Position numbers and translations under genes: made by a program. 64,000 nt of DNA from an uncultured beta proteobacterium (GTDB taxonomy: Bacteria; Pseudomonadota; Gammaproteobacteria; Burkholderiales; Burkholderiaceae_C): the NCBI GenBank assembly GCA_903938815.1, contig CAJAES010000069.1, forward strand, positions 1 through 64,000, given 5' to 3'. Of the stretch, positions 1-13,690 are shown one piece after another; position 1 is the stretch's first letter, and every line of letters starts with the position of its first letter. Under the pieces are notes generated by a model. It was not told where the DNA came from, did no database searches, and saw only the letters and a program-made list of their open reading frames with translations.

Positions 1-722
1 CGATCAACGTGCTGTCCACCGCCACCATCGGCCGCATCCTGCAGGGCGGCAACGATGTCTGCCGTGCGGCCGGCATTCCCATCGCGGGCGGGCACACCAT
101 CGATTCCGTCGAGGCCATCTACGGACTGGTCGCGCTGGGTCTGGTGCACCCGAAGCGCGTGAAGCGCAACGCCGATGCCCGCCCCGGCGACGTGCTGATC
201 CTGGGCAAGCCGCTGGGCGTGGGCGTGCTCAGCGCCGCACTCAAGAAGGAGCAGCTCAGCCCCGCCGGCTATGAGCAGATGATTGCCAGCACCACGCGCC
301 TGAACACCCCGGGCCCCGACCTGGCGGCCCTGGACGGCGTGCACGCGCTGACCGACATCACCGGTTTCGGCCTCGCCGGCCACACGCTGGAACTGGCGCG
401 CGGCGCCCGGGCGACCGCTGTCGTCGACTGGGCGCGGGTGCCGCTGCTGCCCGGCGTGCGCGAGCTTGCGGGGCAGGGTTTCGTGACCGGCGCTTCCGGC
501 CGCAACTGGGGCGGCTATGGTGCCGACGTCAGCGTGCCGGCCAACTTCGCGGCCGAAGACCAGGCGCTGCTGACGGACCCGCAGACCAGCGGCGGGTTGC
601 TCGTGTCCTGCGACCCGGCGAGCGTCGGTGCGGTGATGGACATCTTCCGCCGCCACGGCTTCGCGACCGCCGCCGAGATCGGCACGGTGCAGGCCGGTGA
701 GCCGCGCCTGGTGGTGCGCTGA
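1..722 (+). CDS. selD: Selenide, water dikinase (SelD), 5'-truncated by window edge
   Basis: SelD makes selenophosphate from selenide and ATP, the selenium donor for selenocysteine and for selenouridine in tRNA. About 240 C-terminal residues are present; the family is about 345 residues long. Visible family blocks are GGHTIDSVEAIYGL, DITGFGLAGH and DPQTSGGLL. The N-terminal glycine-rich segment with the catalytic Cys or Sec lies before base 1, so it cannot be seen whether SelD is itself a selenoprotein. The reading frame is open from base 3. The formate dehydrogenase in this window uses Cys, so selenouridylation of tRNA is a likelier local use of selenophosphate; that is inference. Confidence 0.95.
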   Translation, partial: INVLSTATIGRILQGGNDVCRAAGIPIAGGHTIDSVEAIYGLVALGLVHPKRVKRNADARPGDVLILGKPLGVGVLSAALKKEQLSPAGYEQMIASTTRLNTPGPDLAALDGVHALTDITGFGLAGHTLELARGARATAVVDWARVPLLPGVRELAGQGFVTGASGRNWGGYGADVSVPANFAAEDQALLTDPQTSGGLLVSCDPASVGAVMDIFRRHGFATAAEIGTVQAGEPRLVVR

Positions 723-725
723 GTC

Positions 726-753
726 GGGGCCCGCACGACGCGTCGTCGGCCCC
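726..753. terminator. GC-rich hairpin between convergent selD and aldo/keto reductase genes
   Basis: The arms GGGGCC (726-731) and GGCCCC (748-753) enclose a further palindrome, ACGACGCGTCGT (735-746). The hairpin starts 4 bases after the selD stop, between two convergent genes, where a bidirectional terminator is expected. No T-tract follows on either strand, so the assignment is weak. Confidence 0.35.
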
Positions 754-818
754 CCGGCGACGCCCTCGTCACTTTCCTCGACGCCACCCTGCAGGAGCCG
801 GCGATGGCCCCGTGGCGT

Positions 819-1838
819 TCAGCCGCGCGGCTGCCGCCCCGTGATGGGATACATCGGGTCGGTGTAGCCGTGCGTCGATGCATGGCCCGGCGTGACGAGT
901 GAATCCACCAGCGATTCATCCTCCGGGCCGACGGTGACCGCCAGCGCGGCCACGTAGTCCTGCCACTGCGCGAGCGTGCGCGGCCCGGCGATGACGCCGT
1001 CGACGAGCCGGTTGTGCAGCACCCACGCCACGGCCAGCTGGCTCGGGGCCAGCCCGCGCGAGGCCGCATGCACCGCGAAGCGCTGCGCCAGCGCCAGGGA
1101 TTCCGGCCGCCACTCGGTCTGCATCAGCCGGCGGTCGTTGCGCGCCGCGCGGCTGCCCTCCGGGGGCGCAGCGCCTGGTGCGTACTTGCCCGACAGCACG
1201 CCGCGCGCCAGCGGGCTGTAGCTGACCACGCCCACGCCGTAGTGCGCGCAGCAGGGCAGCAGTTCGTCCTCGATGCCGCGTGTCATCACGCTGTAGGGTG
1301 GCTGGCAGGCGATGGGCGGCGGCACGCCCATGCGCCGGGCGGTCTCCACCATGCGCGCCACGCGCCACGCGCGGAAGTTCGAGACCCCGTAGTAGCGGAT
1401 GCGGCCGTCCTCGATCAGCCGCGCCATCGTCGACAGGGTCTCCTCGATGGGCGTGGTCTCGTCGTCCCGGTGCATCCAGTAGAGATCGATCCAGTCGGTG
1501 TCCAGGCGCTTCAGGCTGCGGTCCACCGCCATCCGGATCCAGCGGCGCCCGAGGCCGCGGTCGTTGGGCAGGTCGCCGGCCGGGTTGGCGAACTTGGTGG
1601 CGAGCACCCAGCGTTCGCGGTCGGCAGCGATGAGCGGCGCCAGCATGCGTTCCGAGGCGCCCTGGCCGTAACTGTCGGCGGTGTCGAGCGCGAACAGGCC
1701 CTGCTCGCGCGCGGCGTCGACGATGCGCGCCGCCTCGGTCGCGTCGGTCTGATCGCCGAACATCATCGTGCCCAGCCACAGGGCGGGCGTCTTGAGGCCG
1801 CTGGCGCCCAGCGGGCGGACGGGGTGCAGATTCTTCAT
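819..1838 (-). CDS. Aldo/keto reductase
   Basis: A 339-residue NADPH-dependent oxidoreductase of the aldo/keto reductase superfamily, predicted cytosolic. The catalytic tetrad is visible: D52 and Y57 in LDTADSYGQG, K82 in LATKF and H123 in LYWMHRD. The C-terminal half has the cofactor-side pattern of the YhdN/Tas-like subgroup (SYSPLARGVLSGKY, VAWVLHN). The start at 1838 (MKNLHPVRPLG) gives the usual family N-terminus; longer in-frame extension would run into the divergent radical SAM gene, whose start is only 43 bp away. The substrate cannot be told from sequence. No pathway neighbour is evident. Confidence 0.92.
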   Translation of the reverse strand: MKNLHPVRPLGASGLKTPALWLGTMMFGDQTDATEAARIVDAAREQGLFALDTADSYGQGASERMLAPLIAADRERWVLATKFANPAGDLPNDRGLGRRWIRMAVDRSLKRLDTDWIDLYWMHRDDETTPIEETLSTMARLIEDGRIRYYGVSNFRAWRVARMVETARRMGVPPPIACQPPYSVMTRGIEDELLPCCAHYGVGVVSYSPLARGVLSGKYAPGAAPPEGSRAARNDRRLMQTEWRPESLALAQRFAVHAASRGLAPSQLAVAWVLHNRLVDGVIAGPRTLAQWQDYVAALAVTVGPEDESLVDSLVTPGHASTHGYTDPMYPITGRQPRG

Positions 1839-1881
1839 GCGGGCTCCGGCGTGTTGGTCGGGACCGACGATACTCGCGCCC

Positions 1882-2895
1882 GTGCAGATCCACGACCTTC
1901 GACAGCAACTGCGCCAGCTCGGCGCCGGGCCCGGCCACGAGGCCCGCGTCCTGCGCCACTGGGTGCAGGCCAGGCCGCAGGAGGGTGGCCGGCGGGACAT
2001 CGCCAACTTCCTGCCGAAGGCGCTGCGCGCCGAGTTGCCGGCGCTGACGGCCTCGCTCGCGGGCCTGGCCACGCTGCGATCCGAGCATCCTGGCGAGGAC
2101 GGCTCGGCCCGCCTGCTGGTGGACCTGGCCGACGGGCAGACAGTCGAGTCGGTGCTGCTGCCGCGCGGCGGGCTCTGTGTTTCCACCCAGGTCGGCTGCG
2201 CGGTGGGCTGCACCTTCTGCATGACAGGGCAGGGCGGCCTGCTGCGCCAGCTGGGCAGCGCCGAGATCGTGGCCCAGGTGGCCCTGGCGCGCACGCTGCG
2301 GCCGGTGAAGAAGGTCGTCTTCATGGGCATGGGCGAGCCCGCGCACAACCTCGACGCCGTGCTGGAGGCCATCGAACTGCTGGGGCAGGAGGGCGGCATC
2401 GGCCACAAGCAGCTGGTTTTCTCCACCGTCGGCGACCGGCGCGCCTTCGAGCGCCTGCCGCAGGGCCGCGTGAAGCCGGCGCTGGCGGTTTCGTTGCACA
2501 CCACGCAGGCCGCCAAGCGCGCCGCGCTGCTGCCGCGCGCACCGCGCTTCGAGCCCGCGGAACTGGTGGATCTGGCCGAGGGCTACGCGCGCAGCAGCGG
2601 CTACCCGGTTCAGTACCAGTGGACGTTGATGGCGGGCGTCAACGACGGCGATGACGAACTCGATGCGCTGGTGCCGCTTCTGCGCGGCAAGTACGCCATC
2701 CTGAACATGATCCCGTACAACGCCGTCGACGGCCTCCACTACGACAGGCCCAGCACCGAGCGTGCGACCGAGATCTTCCGCCGGCTCAACCAGCAGGGCG
2801 TGCTGACGCGGCTGCGGCAGTCGGCGGGGCAGGACGTGGAAGGCGGCTGCGGCCAGCTGCGCGCGCGAAGCATCCCGATCCACCCTGTGGCGTGA
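1882..2895 (+). CDS. RlmN/Cfr-family radical SAM RNA methyltransferase paralogue
   Basis: A 337-residue radical SAM enzyme related to RlmN, which makes 2-methyladenosine in 23S rRNA and some tRNAs. The cluster motif is C106-x3-C110-x2-C113 (GCAVGCTFC). C99 in GLCVSTQVGC and C323 in GGCGQL match the two additional cysteines used for methyl transfer in RlmN (C118 and C355 in E. coli). It is shorter than E. coli RlmN (384 residues) and has a different N-terminus, so it may be a paralogue with another RNA target. I chose the GTG start at 1882 because the protein then begins at the family-like VQIHDLRQQL; an upstream ATG at 1768 lies inside the aldo/keto reductase gene. The RBS is weak. Confidence 0.85.
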   Translation: MQIHDLRQQLRQLGAGPGHEARVLRHWVQARPQEGGRRDIANFLPKALRAELPALTASLAGLATLRSEHPGEDGSARLLVDLADGQTVESVLLPRGGLCVSTQVGCAVGCTFCMTGQGGLLRQLGSAEIVAQVALARTLRPVKKVVFMGMGEPAHNLDAVLEAIELLGQEGGIGHKQLVFSTVGDRRAFERLPQGRVKPALAVSLHTTQAAKRAALLPRAPRFEPAELVDLAEGYARSSGYPVQYQWTLMAGVNDGDDELDALVPLLRGKYAILNMIPYNAVDGLHYDRPSTERATEIFRRLNQQGVLTRLRQSAGQDVEGGCGQLRARSIPIHPVA

Positions 2896-2963
2896 TCAGG
2901 CCGCGCCGCCCGGACCGCCTTGCCCGCTCGGGCCGCGGAGCGAGGTTCGTCGCGGCCTGATCA
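2893..2963. terminator. Perfect 13-bp inverted repeat containing both convergent stop codons
   Basis: The arms TGATCAGGCCGCG (2893-2905) and CGCGGCCTGATCA (2951-2963) are exact reverse complements with a 45-nt loop. The first arm starts with the TGA stop of the RlmN-like gene, and the second ends with the complement of the TGA stop of the GntR gene. The position suits a shared bidirectional terminator; no T-tract is present. A smaller GCCCGCTCGGGC hairpin lies in the loop. Confidence 0.5.
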
Positions 2964-3671
2964 GGGCGCTGCGGCCTCCAGCCCGTTCTCGAAGTGGGCT
3001 CGCATCAGGGCCGTGGCGCGCGCCGGGTCCCGGGCCGCGATGGCGGCCATCAGCGCCCGGTGCTCGCCCAGCGAATCGGCCAGCCGGCCCTGCTTGAAGA
3101 GCGAGTGGTGGCGGTTGAGCTTCATCACCTTGCGCAGGTCGGCCACCATCTGCAGCGCCCAGCGGTTGCCGGCCATCTGCAGCAAGGCCATGTGGAACTG
3201 CTCGTTGGCGGCGAAGAAGGCGTCGCGCTGCCGCACGTTCTTCTCCAGCCGATCGTGCAGGGCCACCAGCTCGGCGCGCTGGCTCTCGGTGGCGTTTGCG
3301 GCCACGTGGCCGGCGGCATCGCTCTCCAGCAGCGCGAGCAGGTGGTAGACCTGTGCGACGTCGTCGCGCGACATCTCGGTGACGTAGGCGCCGCGCCGCA
3401 CCTTCATCGTCACCAGGCCCTCGACGGCCAGCACCTTCAGGGCCTCGCGCAGCGGCGTGCGGCTGATGCCGTACTCGGCGCAGAGCTTCATCTCGTCGAT
3501 CCAGCTGCCGGGCTCGAGCCGGCGGCTGAAGATCTGCTCGCGCAGGCGCTCGGCCACGTCCTGGTACAGGGCGCGGCGCGACAGTTGCGGGGCGGGATGC
3601 GTCTCGACGGCGTCCACGGAAGGTTGCGAAGGTGTCAGCTGCGTGTAGCTTGTGAATTTATAATTATGCAT
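2961..3671 (-). CDS. GntR-family transcriptional regulator, FCD (FadR-type) subfamily
   Basis: A 236-residue regulator with an N-terminal winged helix (DVAERLREQI, then YGISRTPLREALKVLAVEGLV) and a C-terminal all-helical FCD ligand domain (DAFFAANEQFHMALLQ). FCD regulators usually bind small organic acids or acyl metabolites. It faces the methylmalonyl-CoA mutase operon and very likely controls it. Start choice is uncertain: ATG at 3671 lies inside the palindrome at 3663-3674; GTG at 3617 would give a shorter protein of about 218 residues; an upstream alternative begins at 3707. None has a good Shine-Dalgarno sequence. In all cases the DNA-binding domain is complete. Confidence 0.88.
   Translation of the reverse strand: MHNYKFTSYTQLTPSQPSVDAVETHPAPQLSRRALYQDVAERLREQIFSRRLEPGSWIDEMKLCAEYGISRTPLREALKVLAVEGLVTMKVRRGAYVTEMSRDDVAQVYHLLALLESDAAGHVAANATESQRAELVALHDRLEKNVRQRDAFFAANEQFHMALLQMAGNRWALQMVADLRKVMKLNRHHSLFKQGRLADSLGEHRALMAAIAARDPARATALMRAHFENGLEAAAP
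3659..3664 (+). promoter_or_regulatory. Consensus -10 box (TATAAT) of the mutase operon
   Basis: A perfect TATAAT lies in a short AT-rich island in otherwise very GC-rich DNA, 45 bp before the mutase ATG. No convincing -35 hexamer is seen at the normal spacing. The predicted transcript start, near 3671, would leave a leader of about 40 nt containing the GGAG ribosome site at 3699-3702. Confidence 0.6.
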
Positions 3672-3674
3672 AAT
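3663..3674. promoter_or_regulatory. Perfect palindrome ATTATGCATAAT, probable GntR operator
   Basis: A 12-bp perfect palindrome overlaps the end of the -10 box and the predicted transcription start of the mutase operon. It also covers the possible ATG of the divergent GntR gene. GntR/FCD proteins bind short AT-flanked dyads as dimers, so the position suits repression of the operon and autoregulation. I saw no second copy of this palindrome in the window. Confidence 0.6.
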
Positions 3675-3709
3675 GATGGCCGGTCGGCAAGGGCCGATGG
3701 AGAACACCG

Positions 3710-5869
<2,160 letters not shown>

Positions 5870-5969
5870 GTGAAGCGGTGAGCATTTGCCTTCTCTGTCC
5901 GCAAGGAGGGACGGCTTTCGGCTCGTTGCTGAAGGTCGGGTGCATCGATGCATACGCAGGCGTAGGCCC

Positions 5970-6075
5970 CGCGGGCCGAGGGCGGCGGGTGCCCTTCCCC
6001 TCCATGTCCCCCGGACCGGGCTGCGCCCGATCCTCCTCCTTTACTTACGGGGAAGGGCACCCACCACCCTCGGCC
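5970..6075 (+). repeat. Hairpin repeat copy 1 (REP/BIME-like)
   Basis: A 106-bp unit whose ends form 27-nt inverted arms (5974-6000 and 6049-6075). The arms have only two mismatches, both G-U compatible in RNA. The loop (6001-6048) holds the core CCGGACCGGGCTGCGCCCG at 6011-6029, shared exactly with copy 2. By hand alignment, the reverse complement of copy 2 matches this unit at 88 of 106 positions without gaps. Confidence 0.75.
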
Positions 6076-6167
6076 GATGACGTGCTTGGCGTTCGCCCGA
6101 CGAAAGCCACCCATGCCGCTCCGGCCGCCTTGGGGGTGTCCCCGCAGCGCACACCACCACGATGGCA

Positions 6168-6273
6168 GGCCAAGGGCGGTGGGCCTCCTCCCACGGAAGT
6201 CAAGGGGGAGGAGCGGGCGCAGCCCGGTCCGGAGGGCATGGAGTGGGAGGGGGCCCGCCGCCCTTGGCCCGCG
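6168..6273 (-). repeat. Hairpin repeat copy 2, inverted relative to copy 1
   Basis: A reverse-complement partner of 5970-6075 with its own inverted arms (starting GGCCAAGGGCGG and ending CCGCCCTTGGCC). The shared core is at 6214-6232. Several differences from copy 1 fall in pairs that keep both stems base-paired, for example CCGAGG/CCTCGG in copy 1 against CCAAGG/CCTTGG here. The two copies could also pair with each other across the 92-bp spacer. Confidence 0.75.
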
Positions 6274-6358
6274 CAATCTCGGAGCGCCGAAGGCAATAGG
6301 CAGCGGACAGCGAACAACGTCCTCAACGGGTCGAGACCGACCAGTCGGAACCACTGAA

Positions 6359-7354
6359 ATGCAGCCCCTCCCGGATCAGTCCCTCCTGGACGCCGTGTGC
6401 GGCCCCCCCGGCCCGGCGCAGCGCCGCGCCGTGGCCAAGACGATCACGCTGCTGGAATCGACGCGGGCCGACCACCGCACGCGCGCCGATGCGCTGCTGA
6501 ACGCCTTGCTGCCGCATGCCGGGCATTCGCTGCGCCTGGGCATCAGCGGCGTGCCGGGCGTCGGCAAGAGCACCTTCATCGAGGCCCTCGGCCTGGACCT
6601 GATCGAGCGTGGGCGCCGCGTGGCGGTGCTGGCCGTCGACCCTTCGTCCAGCGTTTCGGGCGGGTCCATCCTGGGTGACAAGACCCGCATGGAGCGCCTG
6701 TCGATGGACGAGCGGGCGTACATCCGCCCCAGCCCTGCCAGCGGGACGCTGGGCGGCGTGGCGGAGAAGACGCGCGAATCGATGCTGGTCTGCGAGGCGG
6801 CTGGGTACGACATCGTGATCGTCGAGACCGTGGGCGTGGGCCAGAGCGAGACCGCGGTTTCCGGCATGACCGACATGTTCGTGCTGCTGCAGCTGCCGAA
6901 CGCGGGCGACGATCTTCAGGCCATCAAGAAGGGCGTGATGGAGCTCGCGGATCTCGTCGTCATCAACAAGGCCGACCTCGACGAAGACGCCGCCACCCGA
7001 GCCCGCGCCCAGATCACGAGCGCCCTGCGCCTGCTGGGGGCGCACGCGCACGCTGCCACACGGGTGCTGCAACTCAGCGCTCTCAAGGCCACCGGCCTGG
7101 CCGAGTTCTGGCAGGTGGTGACTGACTTTCGCGACGCGCAGCAGGCCAGCGGCCGGCTGGCCGAGCGCCGCCACCGGCAGGACCAGGCCTGGATGTGGGA
7201 ACGCATCGAGGCCGGCCTGCGCGACCGTTTCCGGCAGCATCCCGCCGTGCGGGCGGCGCTGCCGGAGATCACCAACGACGTCCGGTCTGGCGTGCTGGCG
7301 GCATCCGTCGCTGCACGGCGCCTGCTGGACCTGATGAATCGAAGAGAGGACTGA
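6359..7354 (+). CDS. meaB: Methylmalonyl-CoA mutase-associated GTPase MeaB
   Basis: A G3E-family P-loop GTPase (ArgK/MeaB/MMAA group) that loads adenosylcobalamin into methylmalonyl-CoA mutase and protects it from inactivation. The 331-residue chain shows Walker [10 protein letters not shown] (about residues 63-71), the base-recognition motif NKAD and the family segments [20 protein letters not shown] and [12 protein letters not shown] 6359 gives the usual length; the frame is open further upstream only because the repeat region lacks stops. It lies between its client mutase and the carboxylase genes, 2 bp before pccB. Confidence 0.96.
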   Translation: MQPLPDQSLLDAVCGPPGPAQRRAVAKTITLLESTRADHRTRADALLNALLPHAGHSLRLGISGVPGVGKSTFIEALGLDLIERGRRVAVLAVDPSSSVSGGSILGDKTRMERLSMDERAYIRPSPASGTLGGVAEKTRESMLVCEAAGYDIVIVETVGVGQSETAVSGMTDMFVLLQLPNAGDDLQAIKKGVMELADLVVINKADLDEDAATRARAQITSALRLLGAHAHAATRVLQLSALKATGLAEFWQVVTDFRDAQQASGRLAERRHRQDQAWMWERIEAGLRDRFRQHPAVRAALPEITNDVRSGVLAASVAARRLLDLMNRRED

Positions 7355-7356
7355 CC

Positions 7357-8889
<1,533 letters not shown>

Positions 8890-8896
8890 GGGCACG

Positions 8897-10923
<2,027 letters not shown>

Positions 10924-10927
<4 letters not shown>

Positions 10928-11385
10928 GCAAGCCCTTCAAGATCCTCGGCCTGCAGCAGATCGCCATCGGCGGGCCGGACAAGCAGCGCCTGAAGTCGCT
11001 CTGGGTCGACGTGCTGGGCCTGTCGGTCAAGAGCACGTTCGTGTCCGAGCGCGAGAACGTCGACGAAGACATCTGCGAGCTGGGCCATGGCCCGACCGCC
11101 GTCGAGGTCGACCTGATGCAGCCGCTGGACCCGGACCGCAAGCCGGCCGTTCACGCCACGCCGCTGAACCACGTGGGCCTGTGGGTGGATGACCTGGCCC
11201 GGGCGGTGGAATGGATGGCGGCCCACGGCGTGCGGTTCGCGCCGGGCGGCATCCGCAAGGGCGCGGCCGGCCACGACATCTGTTTCATCCACCCCAAGGG
11301 CAACGAGGAGTTCCCGATGGGCGGTGAAGGGGTGCTGATCGAGCTGGTCCAGGCGCCTCCCGAGGTGATCGCGGCGCTGACCTGA
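10924..11385 (+). CDS. VOC-superfamily protein in the methylmalonyl-CoA epimerase position
   Basis: A 153-residue vicinal-oxygen-chelate protein with two beta-alpha-beta-beta-beta modules. Place and size suit methylmalonyl-CoA epimerase, which the pathway needs between carboxylase and mutase. NHVGLWVDD provides a likely metal His and IELVQAP the C-terminal Glu. The first metal His of epimerases (usually in a short L-x-H-x-G/A-I segment) is Gln here (LQQIAIGG), so metal binding or activity may differ. It overlaps pccA by 4 nt, which argues for translational coupling. Other options are another lyase/epimerase of the glyoxalase fold. Confidence 0.75.
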
Positions 11386-11434
11386 GGAACTAACGGCCCG
11401 CGGCGGGGTCTGCGCAGGCTCGAGGAGAAACCTG

Positions 11435-12199
11435 ATGAGCATGCAATCCCTGCTGGACCAGTTGTTGAAGTCCGCCGTCGGCGGTGGTGGTGGTGGCCTG
11501 GGTAGCCTGGGTAGCGCAGGTGGCGCAGGTGGCGCAGGTGGCGCAGGTAGCGCCGGCCGCGGCCGCGGCGGCGAGAGCCACGTCGGCAAGTACGCCACCG
11601 GCGCCGTCGCGGGCGGCGCCCTGGCGCTGCTGCTGGGCGGCAAGCGTGGCGGCGCCGTACTGCGCTACGGCAGCGCGGCGGCCGTGGGCGCACTGGCCTT
11701 CAGTGCCTACCGCGAGTGGCAGGCGCGCCAGGCCGCGCAGGCGGCGCCAACCGCCGGGCAGGCATCGCCCGGCGGCTACGTCCCGCCGGCAGCAGCGCCT
11801 GCCTGGAACCCGGCCCCCGCCACCTTCGCACAGTTGCCGGCGCCGCAGCAGGAAGACCACAGCTGGGCCATGCTGCGCGCGATGCTTGCCGCGGCCAGGG
11901 CCGACGGCCACATGGACGACCGGGAGCGCGGCCTGGTCGAGGCCGAACTGCACCGCCTGGAAGCCGACCCGGCGCTGCGCGCGCGGGTGGACGCGGAACT
12001 GCGCCGCCCGGTCGAGCCCGCCGAGGTGGCCGCCGGCATCGACAGCCCGGAAAAGGCGGCCGAGGTGTACCTGGCGAGCCTGCTGGTGGTCGACCAGACC
12101 ACCACGATGGAGCGCGCCTACCTCGACGAGCTGGCGCGGCAGCTGAACCTGCCGCAGTCGCTCAAGGCCGAACTCGAGGCGCGCGCCGCGGCGGGTTGA
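11435..12199 (+). CDS. DUF533 (YebE-like) inner-membrane protein with Gly/Ala repeat
   Basis: A 254-residue protein with a short N-terminal helix ([14 protein letters not shown]), a Gly/Ala/Ser-rich segment at about residues 18-45 encoded by 9-bp repeats, and a hydrophobic stretch at about 55-90 ([15 protein letters not shown], then [11 protein letters not shown]). A proline/alanine linker leads to a helical TerB-like C-terminal domain with [16 protein letters not shown]. YebE-type proteins are uncharacterised envelope proteins. The gap after the VOC gene is 49 bp, with GAGGAG before ATG 11435. It may be read with the propionate operon, but a functional link is not shown. Confidence 0.85.
   Translation: MSMQSLLDQLLKSAVGGGGGGLGSLGSAGGAGGAGGAGSAGRGRGGESHVGKYATGAVAGGALALLLGGKRGGAVLRYGSAAAVGALAFSAYREWQARQAAQAAPTAGQASPGGYVPPAAAPAWNPAPATFAQLPAPQQEDHSWAMLRAMLAAARADGHMDDRERGLVEAELHRLEADPALRARVDAELRRPVEPAEVAAGIDSPEKAAEVYLASLLVVDQTTTMERAYLDELARQLNLPQSLKAELEARAAAG
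11497..11550 (+). repeat. Six 9-bp tandem units inside the DUF533 gene
   Basis: Two CCTGGGTAG units are followed by CGCAGGTGG three times and CGCAGGTAG once, all in frame, coding for Gly-Ser/Ala-Gly-Gly triplets. A (GGT)n run lies just upstream. Units of 3n length can expand or shrink by slippage without breaking the frame. Confidence 0.85.
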
Positions 12200-12252
12200 A
12201 ACCCCGGTGTCAGGGTCTGGGCCACAATCATGGGTTCGAGGAGTCGCGACCC

Positions 12253-13677
12253 ATGACAGCACGGACCCTGTACGACAAGCTCTGGGACGACCACGTCGTC
12301 CACACCGAAGAGGACGGCACCGCCGTTCTCTACATCGACCGCCATCTGGTGCATGAAGTCACCAGCCCGCAGGCCTTCGAGGGTCTGCGCATCGCCGGCC
12401 GCAAGGTGTGGCGGGTGAGTTCCATCGTCGCCACGGCCGACCACAACACGCCCACCACGGGCTGGGAACTCGGCTACGACGGCATCGCCGACCCGATCAG
12501 CAAGCAGCAGATCGTCACGCTGGACGCCAACATCAAGGCCTTCGGTGCGGCCGCCTACTTCCCCTTCCTGGACCAGCGCCAGGGCATCGTGCACGTGATC
12601 GGGCCCGAGAGTGGCGCCACCCTGCCCGGCATGACGGTGGTGTGCGGCGACAGCCACACCAGCACGCACGGGGCGTTCGGCGCACTGGCGCACGGCATCG
12701 GCACGAGCGAGGTCGAGCACGTGATGGCCACGCAGACGCTGCTGGCCAAGAAGGCGAAGAACCTGCTCGTCAAGGTCGAGGGCACGCTGCCCCGCGGCTG
12801 CGGCGCGAAGGACATCGTCCTGGCCATCATCGGCCGCATCGGCACCGCCGGCGGCACGGGCTTCACCATCGAGTTCGGCGGCAGCGCCATCCGCGCGCTC
12901 AGCATGGAAGGCCGCATGACGGTCTGCAACATGGCCATCGAGGCCGGCGCCCGCGCGGGGCTGGTGGCGGTGGACGAAACCACCATCGCGTATGTCAAGG
13001 GCCGCGATTTCGCACCCAAGGGCGTGGAGTGGGACCACGCCGTGGCGCAGTGGCGCACGCTGCAGTCGGATCCCGGCGCCAAGTGGGATGCCATCGTCGA
13101 ACTGGACGCGGCGCAGATCAAGCCGCAGGTGACATGGGGCACCAGCCCCGAGATGGTGCTGTCGATCGACGACCGCGTGCCCGACCCCGACAAGGAGAAG
13201 GACCCCATCAAGCGCGGCGCCATCGAGCGCGCGCTGGCCTACATGGGCCTGGAGCCCAACAAGGCCATCAACGACATCCGCATCGACAAGGTCTTCATCG
13301 GCTCGTGCACGAACAGCCGCATCGAGGACCTGCGCGAAGCCGCCGCCGTCGTCAGGCGTGCGGGTGGCCGCGTGGCTGCCAACGTCAAGGTGGCGATGGT
13401 GGTGCCGGGTTCGGGCCGCGTGAAGGCGCAGGCCGAGCGCGAGGGCCTGCACGAGGTCTTCAAGGCGGCCGGCTTCGAGTGGCGCGAGCCGGGCTGCAGC
13501 ATGTGCCTGGCCATGAACGCCGACCGGCTGGAGCCGGGCGAACGCTGCGCCTCCACCAGCAACCGCAATTTCGAAGGTCGCCAGGGCGCGGGCGGCCGGA
13601 CCCACCTCGTCAGCCCGGCGATGGCTGCCGCCGCCGCGCTGGCGGGGCATTTCGTCGACGTGCGCCGCATCGCCTGA
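12253..13677 (+). CDS. leuC: 3-isopropylmalate dehydratase large subunit
   Basis: Leucine synthesis: isomerises 2-isopropylmalate to 3-isopropylmalate with LeuD. The 474-residue aconitase-fold protein shows the [4Fe-4S] ligands C352 (GSCTNSR), C415 and C418 (GCSMCLAMN) and the active-site block [16 protein letters not shown] 12253 is preceded by GAGGAG and gives the standard LeuC length; the open frame before it runs through the DUF533 gene in another frame. First gene of leuC-lipoprotein-leuD-leuB. Confidence 0.98.
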   Translation: MTARTLYDKLWDDHVVHTEEDGTAVLYIDRHLVHEVTSPQAFEGLRIAGRKVWRVSSIVATADHNTPTTGWELGYDGIADPISKQQIVTLDANIKAFGAAAYFPFLDQRQGIVHVIGPESGATLPGMTVVCGDSHTSTHGAFGALAHGIGTSEVEHVMATQTLLAKKAKNLLVKVEGTLPRGCGAKDIVLAIIGRIGTAGGTGFTIEFGGSAIRALSMEGRMTVCNMAIEAGARAGLVAVDETTIAYVKGRDFAPKGVEWDHAVAQWRTLQSDPGAKWDAIVELDAAQIKPQVTWGTSPEMVLSIDDRVPDPDKEKDPIKRGAIERALAYMGLEPNKAINDIRIDKVFIGSCTNSRIEDLREAAAVVRRAGGRVAANVKVAMVVPGSGRVKAQAEREGLHEVFKAAGFEWREPGCSMCLAMNADRLEPGERCASTSNRNFEGRQGAGGRTHLVSPAMAAAAALAGHFVDVRRIA

Positions 13678-13690
13678 AGGAGAACCGAAC

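Larger units (their letters stand above)
5870..6358. other. 489-bp gene-free stretch between mutase and meaB, filled by hairpin repeats
   Basis: This is the one long gene-free gap inside an otherwise tight operon. It holds two 106-bp inverted copies of a hairpin element (5970-6075 and 6168-6273) and a 92-bp spacer. The 100-bp left flank includes a TGCATCGATGCA palindrome. The right flank of about 85 bp contains a small ACCGAC/GTCGG dyad just before the meaB start. ORFs through this region have no recognisable domain and follow the repeat arms, so I read it as non-coding. Confidence 0.7.

Noticed and set aside
916-2883. 655-residue minus-strand open frame across the aldo/keto reductase and RlmN-like genes
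   Set aside because: Composition is Arg/Gly/Ala/His-rich without a domain, and it is a shadow of two well-supported genes; such frames are common in very GC-rich DNA.
11497-11550. Short regular repeats as a CRISPR-like array
   Set aside because: The units are 9 bp, contiguous, without spacers, and in frame within a gene.
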